Source: Sthenelais limicola (lineage: Eukaryota > Annelida > Polychaeta > Phyllodocida > Sigalionidae). From it: a stretch of 64,000 nucleotides of DNA. The DNA is taken from contig OW804098.1 of assembly GCA_942159475.1 (NCBI GenBank), forward strand, positions 7,992,773 to 8,056,772, written 5' to 3'. Of the stretch, positions 30,527 through 42,680 are shown one piece after another. Position 1 is the stretch's first letter. Each line of letters opens with the position of its first letter. The position numbers were made by a program, and so were the translations under genes. The notes under the pieces are model-generated. The model did no database searches and was not told the origin of the DNA. It was given only the letters and a program-made list of their open reading frames with translations.

Positions 30527-31342
30527 TGTTAAGATAATACTTAACGATTCTCTGTATATTTAATCAATTTCTGATATTTCTAAAGTTCATGAATTCTTTC
30601 TTTGCAATGTTCTCATCTCTACATAAGCTTGTGTAAAATAACCGTTGAAGGCAGGACGGAGGTCGGTGGCCTGTAATAACAACAGTGTTTATGTAAGCCA
30701 TCCTGTCAGGTGCCTCCCGTCGGCCGTTGACAGCCATGTAGGCTCAACCATTACTTGGCAATCCCTGTATTTTCCCGCTAAATTTGGTCTTCTAGGATAA
30801 TAAAACAAAGGGTTACTGGTTTTTGTGCAGGTTGGACCTTTGCAAATGAGGGGTTCTTCCCAGAATCCTAGGGGAACCTATAAGAGCCCTGGAGGTTGGG
30901 AGGCTCCTCAGTTATTATTGTGGCAGCTTCAGTGAGAGTTAGAAACTCTGGACTTACCCTACATACCACTGGACTCTGGACTTTTACTTGACATTTTGTA
31001 CTTGGAGAGAGAGACTTACTCTCATATAAGGACTTACTCTGCTATTTGTGTTTTACTCTCATCTTTGTGACTGGGCTGACCTGTACAAAACCATCCATAG
31101 TGCCACTTTATTACAAACTGGATTTCATTACTTGTGAGTTTTTCTTTGCCTTCACCTGTGTTTTGTTTCTCTGCATTTTACTGACTATAGCCATGCTGGA
31201 ACTCACCATCTTTAGTATTTGCCCCTTTGTATTTTAAAACCTGAACAGATCGCATAATAGTCTGACTGTGCTAGAGCTATCCCCGTACTCTCACATGTTG
31301 AACTTATTTTAATATAGACAATTTAAAGACCTTATCATTACA
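30527..31342 (+). repeat. 3-prime LTR (816 bp)
   Basis: Same length and near-identical sequence to the 5-prime LTR; one base difference seen. Confidence 0.93.
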
Positions 31343-31462
31343 ATTGATTCTAGCAATCTGTTTGGTTAGGTTGAACTTTTTTTAACTTTATTTTCGTCTG
31401 AAATTTGGGTTATATGAGGGGATTGGTGAAGTTGAATTGTACATTTTCTGAAAATCTGACCC
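31343..31462 (+). mobile_element. M1 MITE, subfamily a, right half (split by Ty3 insertion)
   Basis: Starts ATTGATTCTAGCAATCTG directly after the 3-prime LTR and ends CTGACCC. Joins the half at 21571-21686 with ATTG as the 4-bp target duplication. Confidence 0.88.
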
Positions 31463-31794
31463 ATATAATGATGCACCTATGAAACAATTTGCGTCTATAT
31501 AACCTCATCCAACAGACTAAAAAGTAAATTGGTTGTGCGGGTAGGTATCAATCATCCGAGATAAATTCATTTCAAAATTAAATAAGATTTTAAGGCATCG
31601 CATGATCTAGGAGTGGAGGTCTTTCATCCCATGCTTCTAATTGGCGCAATTTTGCATTAGGCCGACAAACAGCCTCGCATGTTGAATTATCTGTGTAGCA
31701 TCTGTTAAATAAAGGAATCGTGCCGAGCAAGGAGAACCTACTCTTGCGTCCATTTACAGACATGCATAAGTAGGATGTGCTAATGAACATACAT
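31463..31794. other. Intronic, nothing recognised
   Basis: A distant echo of the 21183 repeat (GCGTCTATATAACCT) occurs near 31490; otherwise unremarkable. Confidence 0.4.
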
Positions 31795-32030
31795 GTGTCA
31801 GATTATTCAGAAAATGTACAATTGGCAGCTGCACACATTTAGTAAACTCTGCTAAATTCTGCTACAATTTGGTCAATACTAGATGAATTCGAGTATATTC
31901 GGCATTGCATTGATTCTAGCAATCTGTTTGGTTAGGTTGAACTGTATTTTGAAATTTATTTTCGTCTGAAATTTGGGTTATTTGAGAGGATTGGTGAAGG
32001 TGAATTGTACATTTTCTGACAATCTGACCC
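31795..32030 (+). mobile_element. M1 MITE, subfamily a
   Basis: Unusual left end TGTGTCAGATTATTCAG, shared with the next copy. Confidence 0.8.
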
Positions 32031-32037
32031 ACATACA

Positions 32038-32343
32038 TGTGTCAGATTATTCAGAAAATGTACAATTCACCTTCACCAATCCTCTCAAATAACCCACATT
32101 TAAGACAAAAACGAGCTTCAAAAGTCTTCATTGGGACTCCAACATTTAAACTTTTAGATTATTATATAGATATTATTAGAGTATACCCACAAGGGTGTAA
32201 CAACATAACAGAACTGATACTTTAAATCAATGCGATACCAAATGTACTCAGATATACCAGTATTCTTCTTTTTTTAGCGGAATTTAGGAGAATTTCCTAA
32301 ATGTGTAGCGCTGCCAATTGTACATTTTCTGAAAATCTGACCC
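32038..32343 (-). mobile_element. M1 MITE, subfamily b, inverted, with about 80 bp inserted
   Basis: Same unusual left end as the preceding copy. Between about 32124 and 32201 unrelated sequence replaces the usual GCAGTTT segment. Confidence 0.78.
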
Positions 32344-32522
32344 ACACGTGCGCTAAATATTAGTCCATCTTCAGTGGCAGCGTTTCTATCACATCAACAT
32401 ATAAAAGTGGGGTTATGTTTCTCAACGGTCAAAACTAATTTCAGCAAGTTTCTATGACATAAACATGTGTATCGTCACGTTATAGCAAGGGGGTCTGGCC
32501 TTTAGGTTGCTTCGTCAGTCGA

Positions 32523-32906
32523 GGCCCCCAAAAAAATAGGTGTGTTTCCGATTTATCTGGCTGAAAACTAGGTAGCCCCCCCTACCTAGTTTTCAGCCAG
32601 ATAAATCGTAATTTATTTATTTTTGTTATTTTTTTTTGTTTGGAAACCACCCCCCAGGAACTGAAAAAAATGTCTTTTTCATAACAATAGTTGTTTTGAA
32701 CATGGGAAATGTGCTTTTTGACAGTTCCGGGTTAGGACAACCCGTTTACCTGCTTTTATAAGCTTTTTTTGTCAAAAAATCCAAAAAAACTAAGATATGA
32801 TGGGGAAAAAATCAGGAATGGTAAAAAATTGTTTAGGTAGGGTAAGGTTTTTCTAGGTAGGGGGGGGGGGGGTAAATCGGAAACACACCTATTTTTTGGG
32901 GGGGCC
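32523..32906. mobile_element. M6 TIR element (384 bp) with internal fold-back
   Basis: Ends GGCCCCCAAAAAAATAGG..and its inverse CCTATTTTTTGGGGGGGCC enclosing AGGTGTGTTTCCGAT. A second palindrome inside the left end (GATTTATCTGGCTGAAAACT with its inverse, 32548-32607) surrounds a C7 run. Further copies at 37966 and 51512. Confidence 0.78.
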
Positions 32907-33241
32907 AGATCTTAACATCATCGTATAACATTGGGGAAGCTGTAGCGGTGCTGAACGTGCCTTATTATTAGAACAGATTCGTATTTGAAACACTTCTATA
33001 AATCTTCATTTCGATCTGCAAAGCCAGATCCATTTATTTTCACTAATACAAAACATCAATTGCCATTTTAAAAATATATAGAGAGACATAAACTTCAAAA
33101 TCTTAAAATATAAAATTAATATTTATGAATTTTTGTGCTATTTTATCTGTACCTTTTTAACCTTGTTATCGACTCTGACCATTCAACTATCAGTTTCATA
33201 AACACCAAATACCGAGGGGGTTTATGTTCTGCTGAAGATAT
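32907..33241. other. Intronic, nothing recognised
   Basis: AT-rich, no gene or repeat supported. Confidence 0.4.
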
Positions 33242-33476
33242 GGGTCAGATTTTCAGAAAATGTACAATTCGCCTTGACCATTCCTCTCAAATAACCCACA
33301 TTTAAGACAAAAATGAGCTTCAAAATGCAGTTTAACATAACAGAACTGATACTTTAAACCAATGCCACACCAAATATACCCAGATATACCTGGTATTCAT
33401 CATTTTTCAACCTAATTTAGCAGAACTTCCCAAATGTGTAGAGCTGCCAATTGTACATTTTCTGAAAATCTGACCC
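33242..33476 (-). mobile_element. M1 MITE, subfamily b, inverted, 235 bp
   Basis: Both ends intact. Confidence 0.85.
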
Positions 33477-33597
33477 ACATGATTTATAGTATAGCCACTA
33501 GGAAGTAACTGCTCTGACATCACTTCCCGGTTCATTTCTCAGCTCTGTAAGAAGGACTCCTACTCATCATTTATAATTTAGCATGCAAATATATGCA

Positions 33598-36160
33598 TCT
33601 TCCATAGAAGCACGAGGGTTAGGTAGAGATCTTCCATTGAAGCACGAGGGTTAGGTAGAGATCTTCCATAGAAGCACGAGGGTTAGATATAGAGATCTTC
33701 CATAGAAGCACGAGGGTTAGATATAGAGATCTTCCATAGAAGCACGAGGGTTAGGTAGAGATCTTCCATAGAAGCACGAGGGTTAGATATAGAGATCTTA
33801 CATAGAAGCACGAGGGTTAGGTAGAGATCTTCCATAGAAGCACGAGGGTTAGATATAGAGATCTTCCATAGAAGCACGAGGGTTAGATAGAGATCTTCCA
33901 TAGAAGCACGAGGGTTAGATATAGAGATCTTCCATAGAAGCACGAGGGTTAGATATAGAGATCTTCCATAGAAGCACGAGGGTTAGATATAGAGATCTTA
34001 CATAGAAGCACGAGGGTTAGGTAGAGATCTTCCATAGAAGCACGAGGGTTAGATATAGAGATCTTCCATAGAAGCACGAGGGTTAGATATAGAGATCTTC
34101 CATAGAAGCACGAGGGTTAGGTAGAGATCTTCCATAGAAGCACGAGGGTTAGATATAGAGATCTTCCATAGAAGCACGAGGGTTAGATATAGAGATCTTC
34201 CATAGAAGCACGAGGGTTAGATAGAGATCTTCCATAGAAGCACGAGGGTTAGGTAGAGATCTTCCATAGAAGCACGAGGGTTAGATATAGAGATCTTCCA
34301 TAGAAGCACGAGGGTTAGATATAGAGATCTTCCATAGAAGCACGAGGGTTAGGTAGAGATCTTCCATAGAAGCACGAGGGTTAGATATAGAGATCTTCCA
34401 TAGAAGCACGAGGGTTAGATATAGAGATCTTCCATAGAAGCACGAGGGTTAGGTAGAGATCTTCCATTGAAGCACAAGGGTTAGGTAGAGATCTTCCATA
34501 GAAGCACGAGGGTTAGGTAGAGATCTTCCATAGAAGCACAAGGGTTAGGTAGAGATCTTCCATAGAAGCACGAGGGTTAGGTAGAGATCTTCCATTGAAG
34601 CACAAGGGTTAGGTAGAGATCTTCCATAGAAGCACGAGGGTTAGGTAGAGATCTTCCATTGAAGCACAAGGGTTAGGTAGAGATCTTCCATAGAAGCACG
34701 AGGGTTAGGTAGAGATCTTCCATTGAAGCACGAGGGTTAGGTAGAGATCTTCCATTGAAGCACGAGGGTGAGGTAGAGATCTTACATTGAAGCACCAGGG
34801 TTAGGTAGAGATCTTCCATTGAAGCACCAGGGTTAGGTAGAGATCTTCCATAGAAGCACGAGGGTTAGGTAGAGATCTTCCATAGAAGCACGAGGGTTAG
34901 ATAGAGATCTTCCATAGAAGCACGAGGGTTATAGAGATCTTCCATTGAAGCACGAGGGTTAGGTAGAGATCTTCCATTGAAGCACCAGGGTTAGGTAGAG
35001 ATCTTCCATAGAAGCACAAGGGTTAGGTAGAGATCTTCCATTGAAGCACGAGGGTTAGGTAGAGATCTTCCATAGAAGCACGAGGGTGAGGTAGAGATCT
35101 TCCATAGAAGCACCAGGGTTAGGTAGAGATCTTCCATTGAAGCACGAGGGTTAGGGAGAGATCTTCCATAGAAGCACCAGGGTTAGGTAGAGATCTTCCA
35201 TTGAAGCACCAGGGTTAGGTAGAGATCTTCTATAGAAGCACAAGGGTTAGGTAGAGATCTTCCATTGAAGCACCAGGGTTAGGTAGAGATCTTCCATAGA
35301 AGCACCAGGGTTAGGCAGAGATCTTCCATTGAAGCACGAGGGTTAGGTAGAGATCTTCCATAGAAGCACCAGGGTTAGGCAGAGATCTTCCATTGAAGCA
35401 CCAGGGTTAGGTAGAGATCTTCCATTGAAGCACCAGGGTTAGGTAGAGATCTTCCATAGAAGCACCAGGGTTAGGCAGAGATCTTCCATTGAAGCACCAG
35501 GGTTAGGCAGAGATCTTCCATTGAAGCACCAGGGTTAGGCAGAGATCTTCCATTGAAGCACGAGGGTTAGGTAGAGATCTTCCATAGAAGCACGAGGGTT
35601 AGGCAGAGATCTTCCATTGAAGCACGAGGGTTAGGCAGAGATCTTCCATTGAAGCACGAGGGTGAGGTAGAGATCTTCCATAGAAGCACAAGGGTTAGGT
35701 AGAGATCTTCCATTGAAGCACCAGGGTTAGGTAGAGATCTTCCATAAAAGCACCAGGGTTAGGTAGAGATCTTCCATAGAAGCACGAGGGTTAGGTAGAG
35801 ATCTTCCATAGAAGCACGAGGGTGAGGTAGAGATCTTCCATAGAAGCACAAGGGTTAGGTAGAGATCTTCCATTGAAGCACGAGGGTTAGGCAGAGATCT
35901 TCCATTGAAGCACGAGGGTTAGGTAGAGATCTTCCATTGAAGCACAAGGGTTAGGTAGAGATCTTCCATAGAAGCACCAGGGTTAGGCAGAGATCTTCCA
36001 TTGAAGCACCAGGGTTAGGCAGAGATCTTCCATTGAAGCACCAGGGTTAGGCAGAGATCTTCCATTGAAGCACAAGGGTGAGGTAGAGATCTTCCATTGA
36101 AGCACGAGGGTTAGATATAGAGATCTTCCATAGAAGCACGAGGGTTAGATATAGAGATCT
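33598..36160. repeat. Minisatellite, 32/34-bp unit, about 79 copies
   Basis: Unit CATAGAAGCACGAGGGTTAG plus GTAGAGATCTTC (32 bp), or with GATATAGAGATCTTC in place of the tail (34 bp). The 34-bp form dominates 33680-34440 and returns in the last two units. The middle and 3-prime part are 32-bp units with TTGAAGCACCAGG and GGCAGAG variants. Open frames through it are repeat artefacts. There are no spacers, so it is not a CRISPR array. Confidence 0.95.
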
Positions 36161-36284
36161 AGTTGTCGCCAATCTATCCTTATTACAACCTGTGTCTGCG
36201 GAGTGAGACCCGTGAGTAAGAAAACCCTTTTGCCTGTCTCCTCCTTCCCAAGCTCCCTTGGGCGGTGCCAACATTAGTAGATCT

Positions 36285-36519
36285 GGGTCAGATTTTCAGA
36301 AAATGTACAATCGACAGCTGCACACATTTAGTAAATTCTGCTAAATAAGGCTGCAAGTTTGCCAATACTAGGTGAATTCGAGTATATTTGGCATTGCATT
36401 GATTCTAGCAATCTGTTTGGTTAGGTTGAACTGTATTTTGAACTTTATTTTCGTCTGAAATTTGGGTTATTTGAGAGGATTGGTGAAGTTGAATTGTACA
36501 TTTTCTGACAATCTGACCC
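36285..36519 (+). mobile_element. M1 MITE, subfamily a, 235 bp
   Basis: Both ends intact; starts 125 bp after the minisatellite. Confidence 0.85.
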
Positions 36520-36808
36520 ATCTACCTGCAGGAGTAGCTAGGGGAGGAGGACGGGAGAGGGTCGTGATCTTCTCATTAGCACGGTGGCAGAGTGCTCGGT
36601 CCGTCGGTATTAATCAGGGGAGATTAGCTCGTCACATTGATTAGTGACGATTGGAAATCCCACCAGGGGGAGCCCCCCGCGGTCACGTGGGCGTGAACGC
36701 GCCTCCTGGTGGTGATTTGCTGAACCTGGATGTTGACGGAATAATCCCCCAACCACTCCATCTTTAAGGAGCTGCATGGCAGCCGGCCCTGCTCGTCGCT
36801 CGCTTATT

Positions 36809-37044
36809 GGGTCATATTTTCAGAAAATGTACAATTGGCAGCTCTACATATTTAGTAATTTCTGCTAAATTCTGCTAAAAAAATGATAAATTTGGGTTAT
36901 ATCTGAGTACATTTGGTATCACATTGATTTAATGCATCAGTTCTGTTATGTTAAACTGCATTTTGAAGCTCATTTCTGTCCTAAATGTGGATTATTTGAG
37001 AGGATTGGTGAAGGTGAATTATACATTTTCTGAAAATCTGACCC
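36809..37044 (+). mobile_element. M1 MITE, subfamily b
   Basis: Left end GGGTCATATTTTCAG; right end intact. Confidence 0.84.
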
Positions 37045-37491
37045 TATTGCTGAGAAAAATATCACCCTTAAAGACCAAGAATTCATGTTCTTTGTCTAAT
37101 GGGGTGAAGACAGCATCTTATAATTATGAATTAGGATTCTGTATGACGAAATCCTAGAAGTTGAATTCAAATACAAATCTCAAGATGAGAATTAGCTCGA
37201 CGGTGGAATAACTTGGATATTTTTATTCACAAGTAAAACTACTAAGGCCCACCATTTTCCACGTCAATGCGTTATTCTACTAATTAGGTCCATATCTAAA
37301 CTTAAGCGGATTTTTTTTTACTTACGGTAGCACCTATAGAAATTATACCTCTTTGGATCTGTCCACCCATCAGCGTATTTGTTGTGTTAATGCATGAAAC
37401 TATATTATTATTCTATTAATCTTAAGTTGTGTATATCGTAAATACAGGACTTCGTGGCAAACTATGACCATGGAAGCGACAATAGGCATAA
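37045..37491. other. Intronic, nothing recognised
   Basis: No gene or repeat supported. Confidence 0.4.
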
Positions 37492-37725
37492 GTGTCAGAT
37501 TTTCAGAAAATGTACAACTGGCAGCTGTAGACATTTAATCAATTCTGCTAAATTAAGCTGAAATTTGGGCAATACTAGGTAAATTCGGGTATATTTGGCA
37601 TTGCATTGATTCTAGCAATCTGTTTGGTTAGGTTGAACTGTACTTTGAACTTTATTTTCGTCTGAAATTTGGGTTATTTGAGAAGATTGGCGGAGGTGAA
37701 TAGTACATTTTCTGAAAACTGACCC
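37492..37725 (+). mobile_element. M1 MITE, subfamily a
   Basis: Left end GTGTCAG; right TIR lacks one or two bases (GAAAACTGACCC). Confidence 0.82.
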
Positions 37726-37736
37726 ATATATATAGT

Positions 37737-37914
37737 GTGAGGTGTTCCAGGAAAATGAGTCACAAGTCGAAAGTTGAATTGTACAGTTTCTACGGTAGGG
37801 CTTTAAATCCTCCCTATGTAGGGAGATCAGTACCCACCGATAGTGTCACTTATCTGGATAGACAAATAAAAGTATCAACAACAACGACAACAACATTTTC
37901 TAAAAATCTGACCC
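37737..37914 (+). mobile_element. Chimeric M2/M1 remnant
   Basis: Opens with a solo M2 end (GTGAGGTGTTCCAGGAAAAT), passes into TTGAATTGTACAG of M1 type, and closes with an M1 right end (ATTTTCTAAAAATCTGACCC). Confidence 0.65.
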
Positions 37915-37965
37915 ATGTAGACTAAGCATTTCTAGGAAAGCCTAGAATCCTGGAAGGGTTTATAA

Positions 37966-38201
37966 GGCAAAAAAAAATAGGTGTGTTTCCGATTTATCTG
38001 GCTGAAAACTAGGTAGGGGGGGGTGGTAATTTTTTTTTTTTTGTTAATTTTTTTTGTTTGGAAACCACCTCCCAGGAACTGAGAAAAATGTCTTTTTCAT
38101 AACAATAGTTGTTTTGAACATGGGAAATGTGCTTTTTGACAGTTTCGGGTTAGGAAAACCCGGATTCCTGCTTTTATAAGCACACCTATTTTTTTTTGGC
38201 C
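37966..38201. mobile_element. M6 TIR element, shortened copy
   Basis: Left end AAAATAGGTGTGTTTCCGAT; right end CACACCTATTTTTTTTTGGCC has lost the TTTCCG part. Confidence 0.72.
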
Positions 38202-38816
38202 TAAGTGAGAGTTTGTGTGGCTTCCCGTCCAATCCGATCCTGCCATTTCTGATTGCATGCTGTAAGATGAGGAAGGAACAAGTCGCGCGTGATTAAACGT
38301 TACTTCGCTAATTACTGCCAATCAGCATGCGATGTCGATCACGTGGGCTGCGTGACTAGAGGGCGCATGCGCGAGGTCGTAACGAGGTTGACCTTCATGT
38401 CATCTTTTTGACTGCAGGTCGCCCTGTCTGCCTCCCAACCAACCAACAAATGGTCCAGATATGCTCAGAATGGCGAATATTGCTGAATGTGGTCGAGGAC
38501 TTGCGGGGGGAATTTGTTGGTCTTGCTCTGCCCCATGTATGAATACAGTGTGCGGTCTCCTATAATACATGAATTGCATATTGCATGCGAATTGCATATT
38601 ACCTATATTGGGAATAGATTGTGTTTGTTTCTACTTACTGATTATTTTGAAATACAAGAATCCAATGCCCCCCTGTGCAGAAGAATACAGTAAATATTAA
38701 ATATTAACATTTCAATGCTATATATTCTGAGACCATAGGCCTATAATGTGTCTAGATACAGCCACAATTGGGTAGATCACTGATTATAAAAATACAATAT
38801 ATATATATATATACAG
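38202..38816. other. Intronic, nothing recognised
   Basis: Small frames only. A short (AT)n run lies just before 38817. Confidence 0.4.
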
Positions 38817-38913
38817 GATAACTAACGAGTTGGTTGAAGGATTGTGAATATTGCACGAGTTGCGCAGCAACGAGTGCAATATTCACAATCCTTCAACCAA
38901 CGAGTTAGTTATC
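38817..38913. repeat. 97-bp near-perfect palindrome
   Basis: Arms of about 47 nt (GATAACTAACGAGTTGGTTG.. and inverse) around GTTGCGCAGCAAC. The only mismatches are at two CGAG motifs, which keep the same orientation in both arms. Confidence 0.85.
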
Positions 38914-39645
38914 TGATTTATTATATATGCTTTACATAAGATTAAAGAATGTATATTTTGTAGAAATATTATCAAATTACAACCTTATATGGTACTTGAC
39001 CATGTAGTTTTGTGTATAGGCCTATAATTATGCATCACGCTGTTCTACCGGGCATCGCGGCGAGGGAGACCCAGTTGAGAAAAATACCGTAGCTTTTACG
39101 AGTCAATTTTAGATTCTTTGACAGCTTTAGATTTAAAAAAGAATAAAGTAATACTTTGATAAAGGGTAGACATTGATAAAGCTGAAAAGATTTTAGTTTA
39201 TTAATTCATTTGAATGAGTTATTACACCTCGACCTGGGACTGGGTTGAAAGTTACGACGATCTGCAGATCATGTTGTCATTTGGCCACTGCGGGAAAATC
39301 GCTCACATTTTCGAATCAATTCATAACCTTTTCACAGCTTTAAATGTTTTTAAAAACACAGTAATGCTTTAACCAAGGATATACTTGAATAAAGTTGAAA
39401 GTGTTCTAGTTTATTTTCTTCATTTTGTTTAAATATCACCGTTCTAGCCTACCTCCCGTTCTGTCTGCGTTAGGCCTACTGTGCGTTGACAACGGTGGCG
39501 TGATTCCCCTCAGGTGGGCCTACACGCTGTCATAGGCGCCTTCAGAGCGTGGAGTTGTATACGGCACAACTCAGAGCGTGGAGTTGTATACGGACACAAC
39601 GTATACAACTCTACAATACGTTGTTTCAATGGCAACGCGTATATA

Positions 39646-39682
<37 letters not shown>

Positions 39683-39760
39683 CAGATGGTGCATATCACA
39701 TATTGAATTAAGATGGGAAGTTTGCACTTATACACATATGTTTGTCCATGATACATTAAG
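38914..39760. other. Intronic; short inverted/direct repeats and (TA)n
   Basis: GGAGTTGTATACGG occurs twice near 39550 and 39583, with partial inverse GTATACAACTC at about 39602. A (TA)n microsatellite lies at 39650-39677. No gene supported. Confidence 0.5.
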
Positions 39761-40559
39761 TAACGTATGGTGCCCTTATTCCGTCAGGTGTCCTAATTCC
39801 GTCATTTTTTTCCAACTGCTCCCACTCTTCCTACACTAAGGGCGGACATAGTAGGTGGATGTGTTTATAGAATATAGCATAAATTCTTTAATTTGGTTCA
39901 TTTGCGAGGAATCTAACAATGAAATATCATTAAGAACAAACCCTTGAAAGATAGGTGATCACAAAACAAGAGAGGTTGCTGTCCCTCTGACATGGGAATA
40001 CCCCATTTACCAAACGAATTTTGATGGCAAGGGAATGTGTCAGCCTCTTTCTTCTTATGTTTTACTGTTCGAAATCTTCCATATCATCACTCAATAATGT
40101 AGATCAATGAGAGGAGCATTTATTCATTTTAATTATAAGCCTAGAAAAAAGTGACGGAATAAGGACCAGAAAAAGGGGGTCTTTGACGGCATTAGGACAC
40201 CCAGTTCTTGGATTGGCCCTTATTCCGTCAGGGGTGCCCTTTTCCCGTCAGGGGGTGTCCTATTTCCGTCACCGAGGACAATTGCAAATTTTAGTTGCAA
40301 TAAACGCTAAGTTCTGTGAAATACAATGTGAGGGGATTCTTATTCCATTCGCTTCTAATTAAGATAAACATTGACTAATATGCTCTATATATTATCAATA
40401 GCCTAAGTGCCTTATTCATGTTAATTAACAACATATGAGTGGAGGGACATGTAAAAAGAACTGTTCCACTTTTATCATGCAGAAGAATGTGAATAAGCAC
40501 ACATATATTTTCACTAGCATTACAGTTTTCATGAATTCAGTTGTTATTTTTCTTATTTC

Positions 40560-42680
40560 CTCTCCTTAGGCCTATAGGTCTGCGGAAATATCTTTCTCTT
40601 TCTATGTCTCCATTAGCCTACTTTTCCAGTCCCTGCCCTCACCCCAGTCTCAATATTCGACGTTCTCTATCTGATGACACTCAATCTCAGTCTCCCTCCC
40701 TGTCCCCCTCTATCTACACTTTCTCCCTCCCTGTCTCCTTCTATCTACACTTTATCCCTCCCTGTCTCTCGCTATCTGAGACTCTGTCGCCTCTCTGTCG
40801 CCCACCATCTCTCTCTTTTTCTGATACACTCAATTGCTCTCCCTGTCTCTATATTGCTGACACTCTCTGTCTCTCTATATTTACATACTTTATTATCCCC
40901 CTATCTCTGACACACTATCTCCCTCCCTATTTCTCTATCTCTGACACTCCCTATCTCTCTATCTCTGACGCCCTCTATCTCTTTCCCTTTTCTCTATCTC
41001 AGACACACTATCTCCCTCCTTGTCTCTCTGTATCCCTGACACTCTCTATATATATTTCACACACTCTATCTTCCTGACTATCTCTCTGTATCTGACGCAA
41101 TGTCGCCCTCTCTGTCTCTCTCTATCTCTGACACTCTATCTCTGACACACTCTATCTCCCTCCCTATTTCTCTATCTCTGACACACTATATCCCTCCCTG
41201 TCCCTCTCTGTGTATCTCTGATACTCTCTGGCTCTCTATCTCTGACACACTGTGTCTCCCTCCCTATCTCTCTGTATCTGACACTGTGTCTCCCTCCCTA
41301 TCTCTCTCTATCACACTGTGTCTCCCTCCCTATCTCTCTCTATGACACTCTCTCCCTCCCTGTCTCTCTCTATTGACATGTTGTCTCCCTCCCGTCTCTC
41401 TATATCTCTGACACACTCTCTCTATATCTCTGTCTCACTCCCTTTCTCTCTGGTTCCCTCCCTGTCTCTCTCTCTATGTCTGACACTCTGCCTCCCTCCC
41501 TGTCTCTCTATTGATTTTTTGTCTCCCCCCGTCTCTCTTTATCTCTAACACTCAGTCTCCCTCCCTGTCTCTCTCTAGGCCTATCTCTGACACTCTGTCT
41601 CTCTCTCTATATAATCTGTCTCCCTCCCTATCTCTGTTTCCCACCCTGTTTCTCTCTCTATCTCTGATACTCTGTCTGACCCGTTCTCTCACACTCTGTC
41701 TCTCTCCCTGTTTCTCTCTCTATCTCTGACACACCCTAGCTGTCTATCTCTATCTCTGATACACTGTCTTCCTCCCTATCTCTATCTCTGGCACGATTAT
41801 TATCTCTGACACTCTGTCTCCCTCCCGGTCTCTATCTCTGACACTATATCTCTCTCTATCTCTGACACTCTGTCTCCCTCCCTGTCTCTATATCTGACAC
41901 TATATCTCTATCTCTGACACTCTGTCTCCCTCCCTGTCTCTATATCTGACACTATATCTCTATCTCTGACACTGTCTCCCTCCCTGTCCCTATCTCTGAC
42001 ACTATATCTCTCTATCTCTGAAACTCTGTCTCCCTCCCTGTCTTTACCTCTGACACTATATCTCTCTCTATCTCTGACACTGTCTCCCTCCCTGTCTCTA
42101 TCTCTGACACTATATCTCTATCTCTGACACTCTGTCTCCCTTCCTGTCCCTATCTCTGACACTATATCTCTCTATCTCTGAAACTCTGTCTCCCTCCCTG
42201 TCTTTACCTCTGACACTATATCTCTCTCTATCTCTGACACTGTCTCCCTCCCTGTCTCTATCTCTGACACTATATCTCTATCTCTGACACTCTGTCTCCC
42301 TTCCTGTCCCTATCTCTGACACTATATCTCTCTATCTCTGACACTCTGTCTCCCTCCCTGTCATTACCTCTGACACTATATCTCTCTCTATCTCTGACAC
42401 TGTCTCCCTCCCTGTCTCTATCTCTGACACTATATCTCTATCTCTGACACTCTGTCTCCCTTCCTGTCTCTATCTCTGACACTATATCTCTCTATCTCTG
42501 ACACCCTGTCTCCCTCCCTGTCATTACCTCTGACACTATATCTCTCTCTATCTCTGACACTGTCTCCCTCCCTGTCTCTATCTCTCTCTGTATCTCTGAC
42601 ACACTGTCTACCTCCCTGTCCCTCTTTATCTCTGACACTCTGTCTCCCTCCCTGTCTCCTCTGACATTCTGTCTCTCTAT
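40560..42680. repeat. Pyrimidine-rich satellite (CTCTGACACTCTGTCTCCCT)n with 160-bp higher-order unit
   Basis: Irregular array of TATCTCTGACACT and TCTCCCTCCCTGTCTC words. From about 41,950 to 42,590 it becomes regular: the marker TTACCTCTGAC recurs at about 42043, 42203, 42363 and 42523, exactly 160 bp apart. Leu/Ser/Pro-rich open frames through it are artefacts. Confidence 0.9.

Larger units (their letters stand above)
21687..31342 (+). mobile_element. Complete Ty3/gypsy LTR retrotransposon (9.66 kb)
   Basis: Two 816-bp LTRs beginning TGTTAAGATAATAC and ending ATCATTACA, a 4-bp target duplication ATTG (21683-21686 and 31343-31346), a primer-binding region starting TGGTGGACTGG right after the 5-prime LTR, gag and pol in overlapping frames, and reverse transcriptase before integrase in pol (Ty3 order). 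The LTRs differ at one base that I can see (TTGAGAGCC versus TTGACAGCC, near 21890 and 30730). With both frames open this is a very recent, perhaps active, insertion. Confidence 0.95.

Noticed and set aside
33598..36274. Repeat-coded open frames and a CRISPR-like look
   Set aside because: Tandem units with no spacers; frames arise from the 32/34-bp repeat.
40541..41729. Long Leu/Ser/Pro open frames on the plus strand
   Set aside because: They only translate the pyrimidine satellite; several frames are open at once and no domain is visible.
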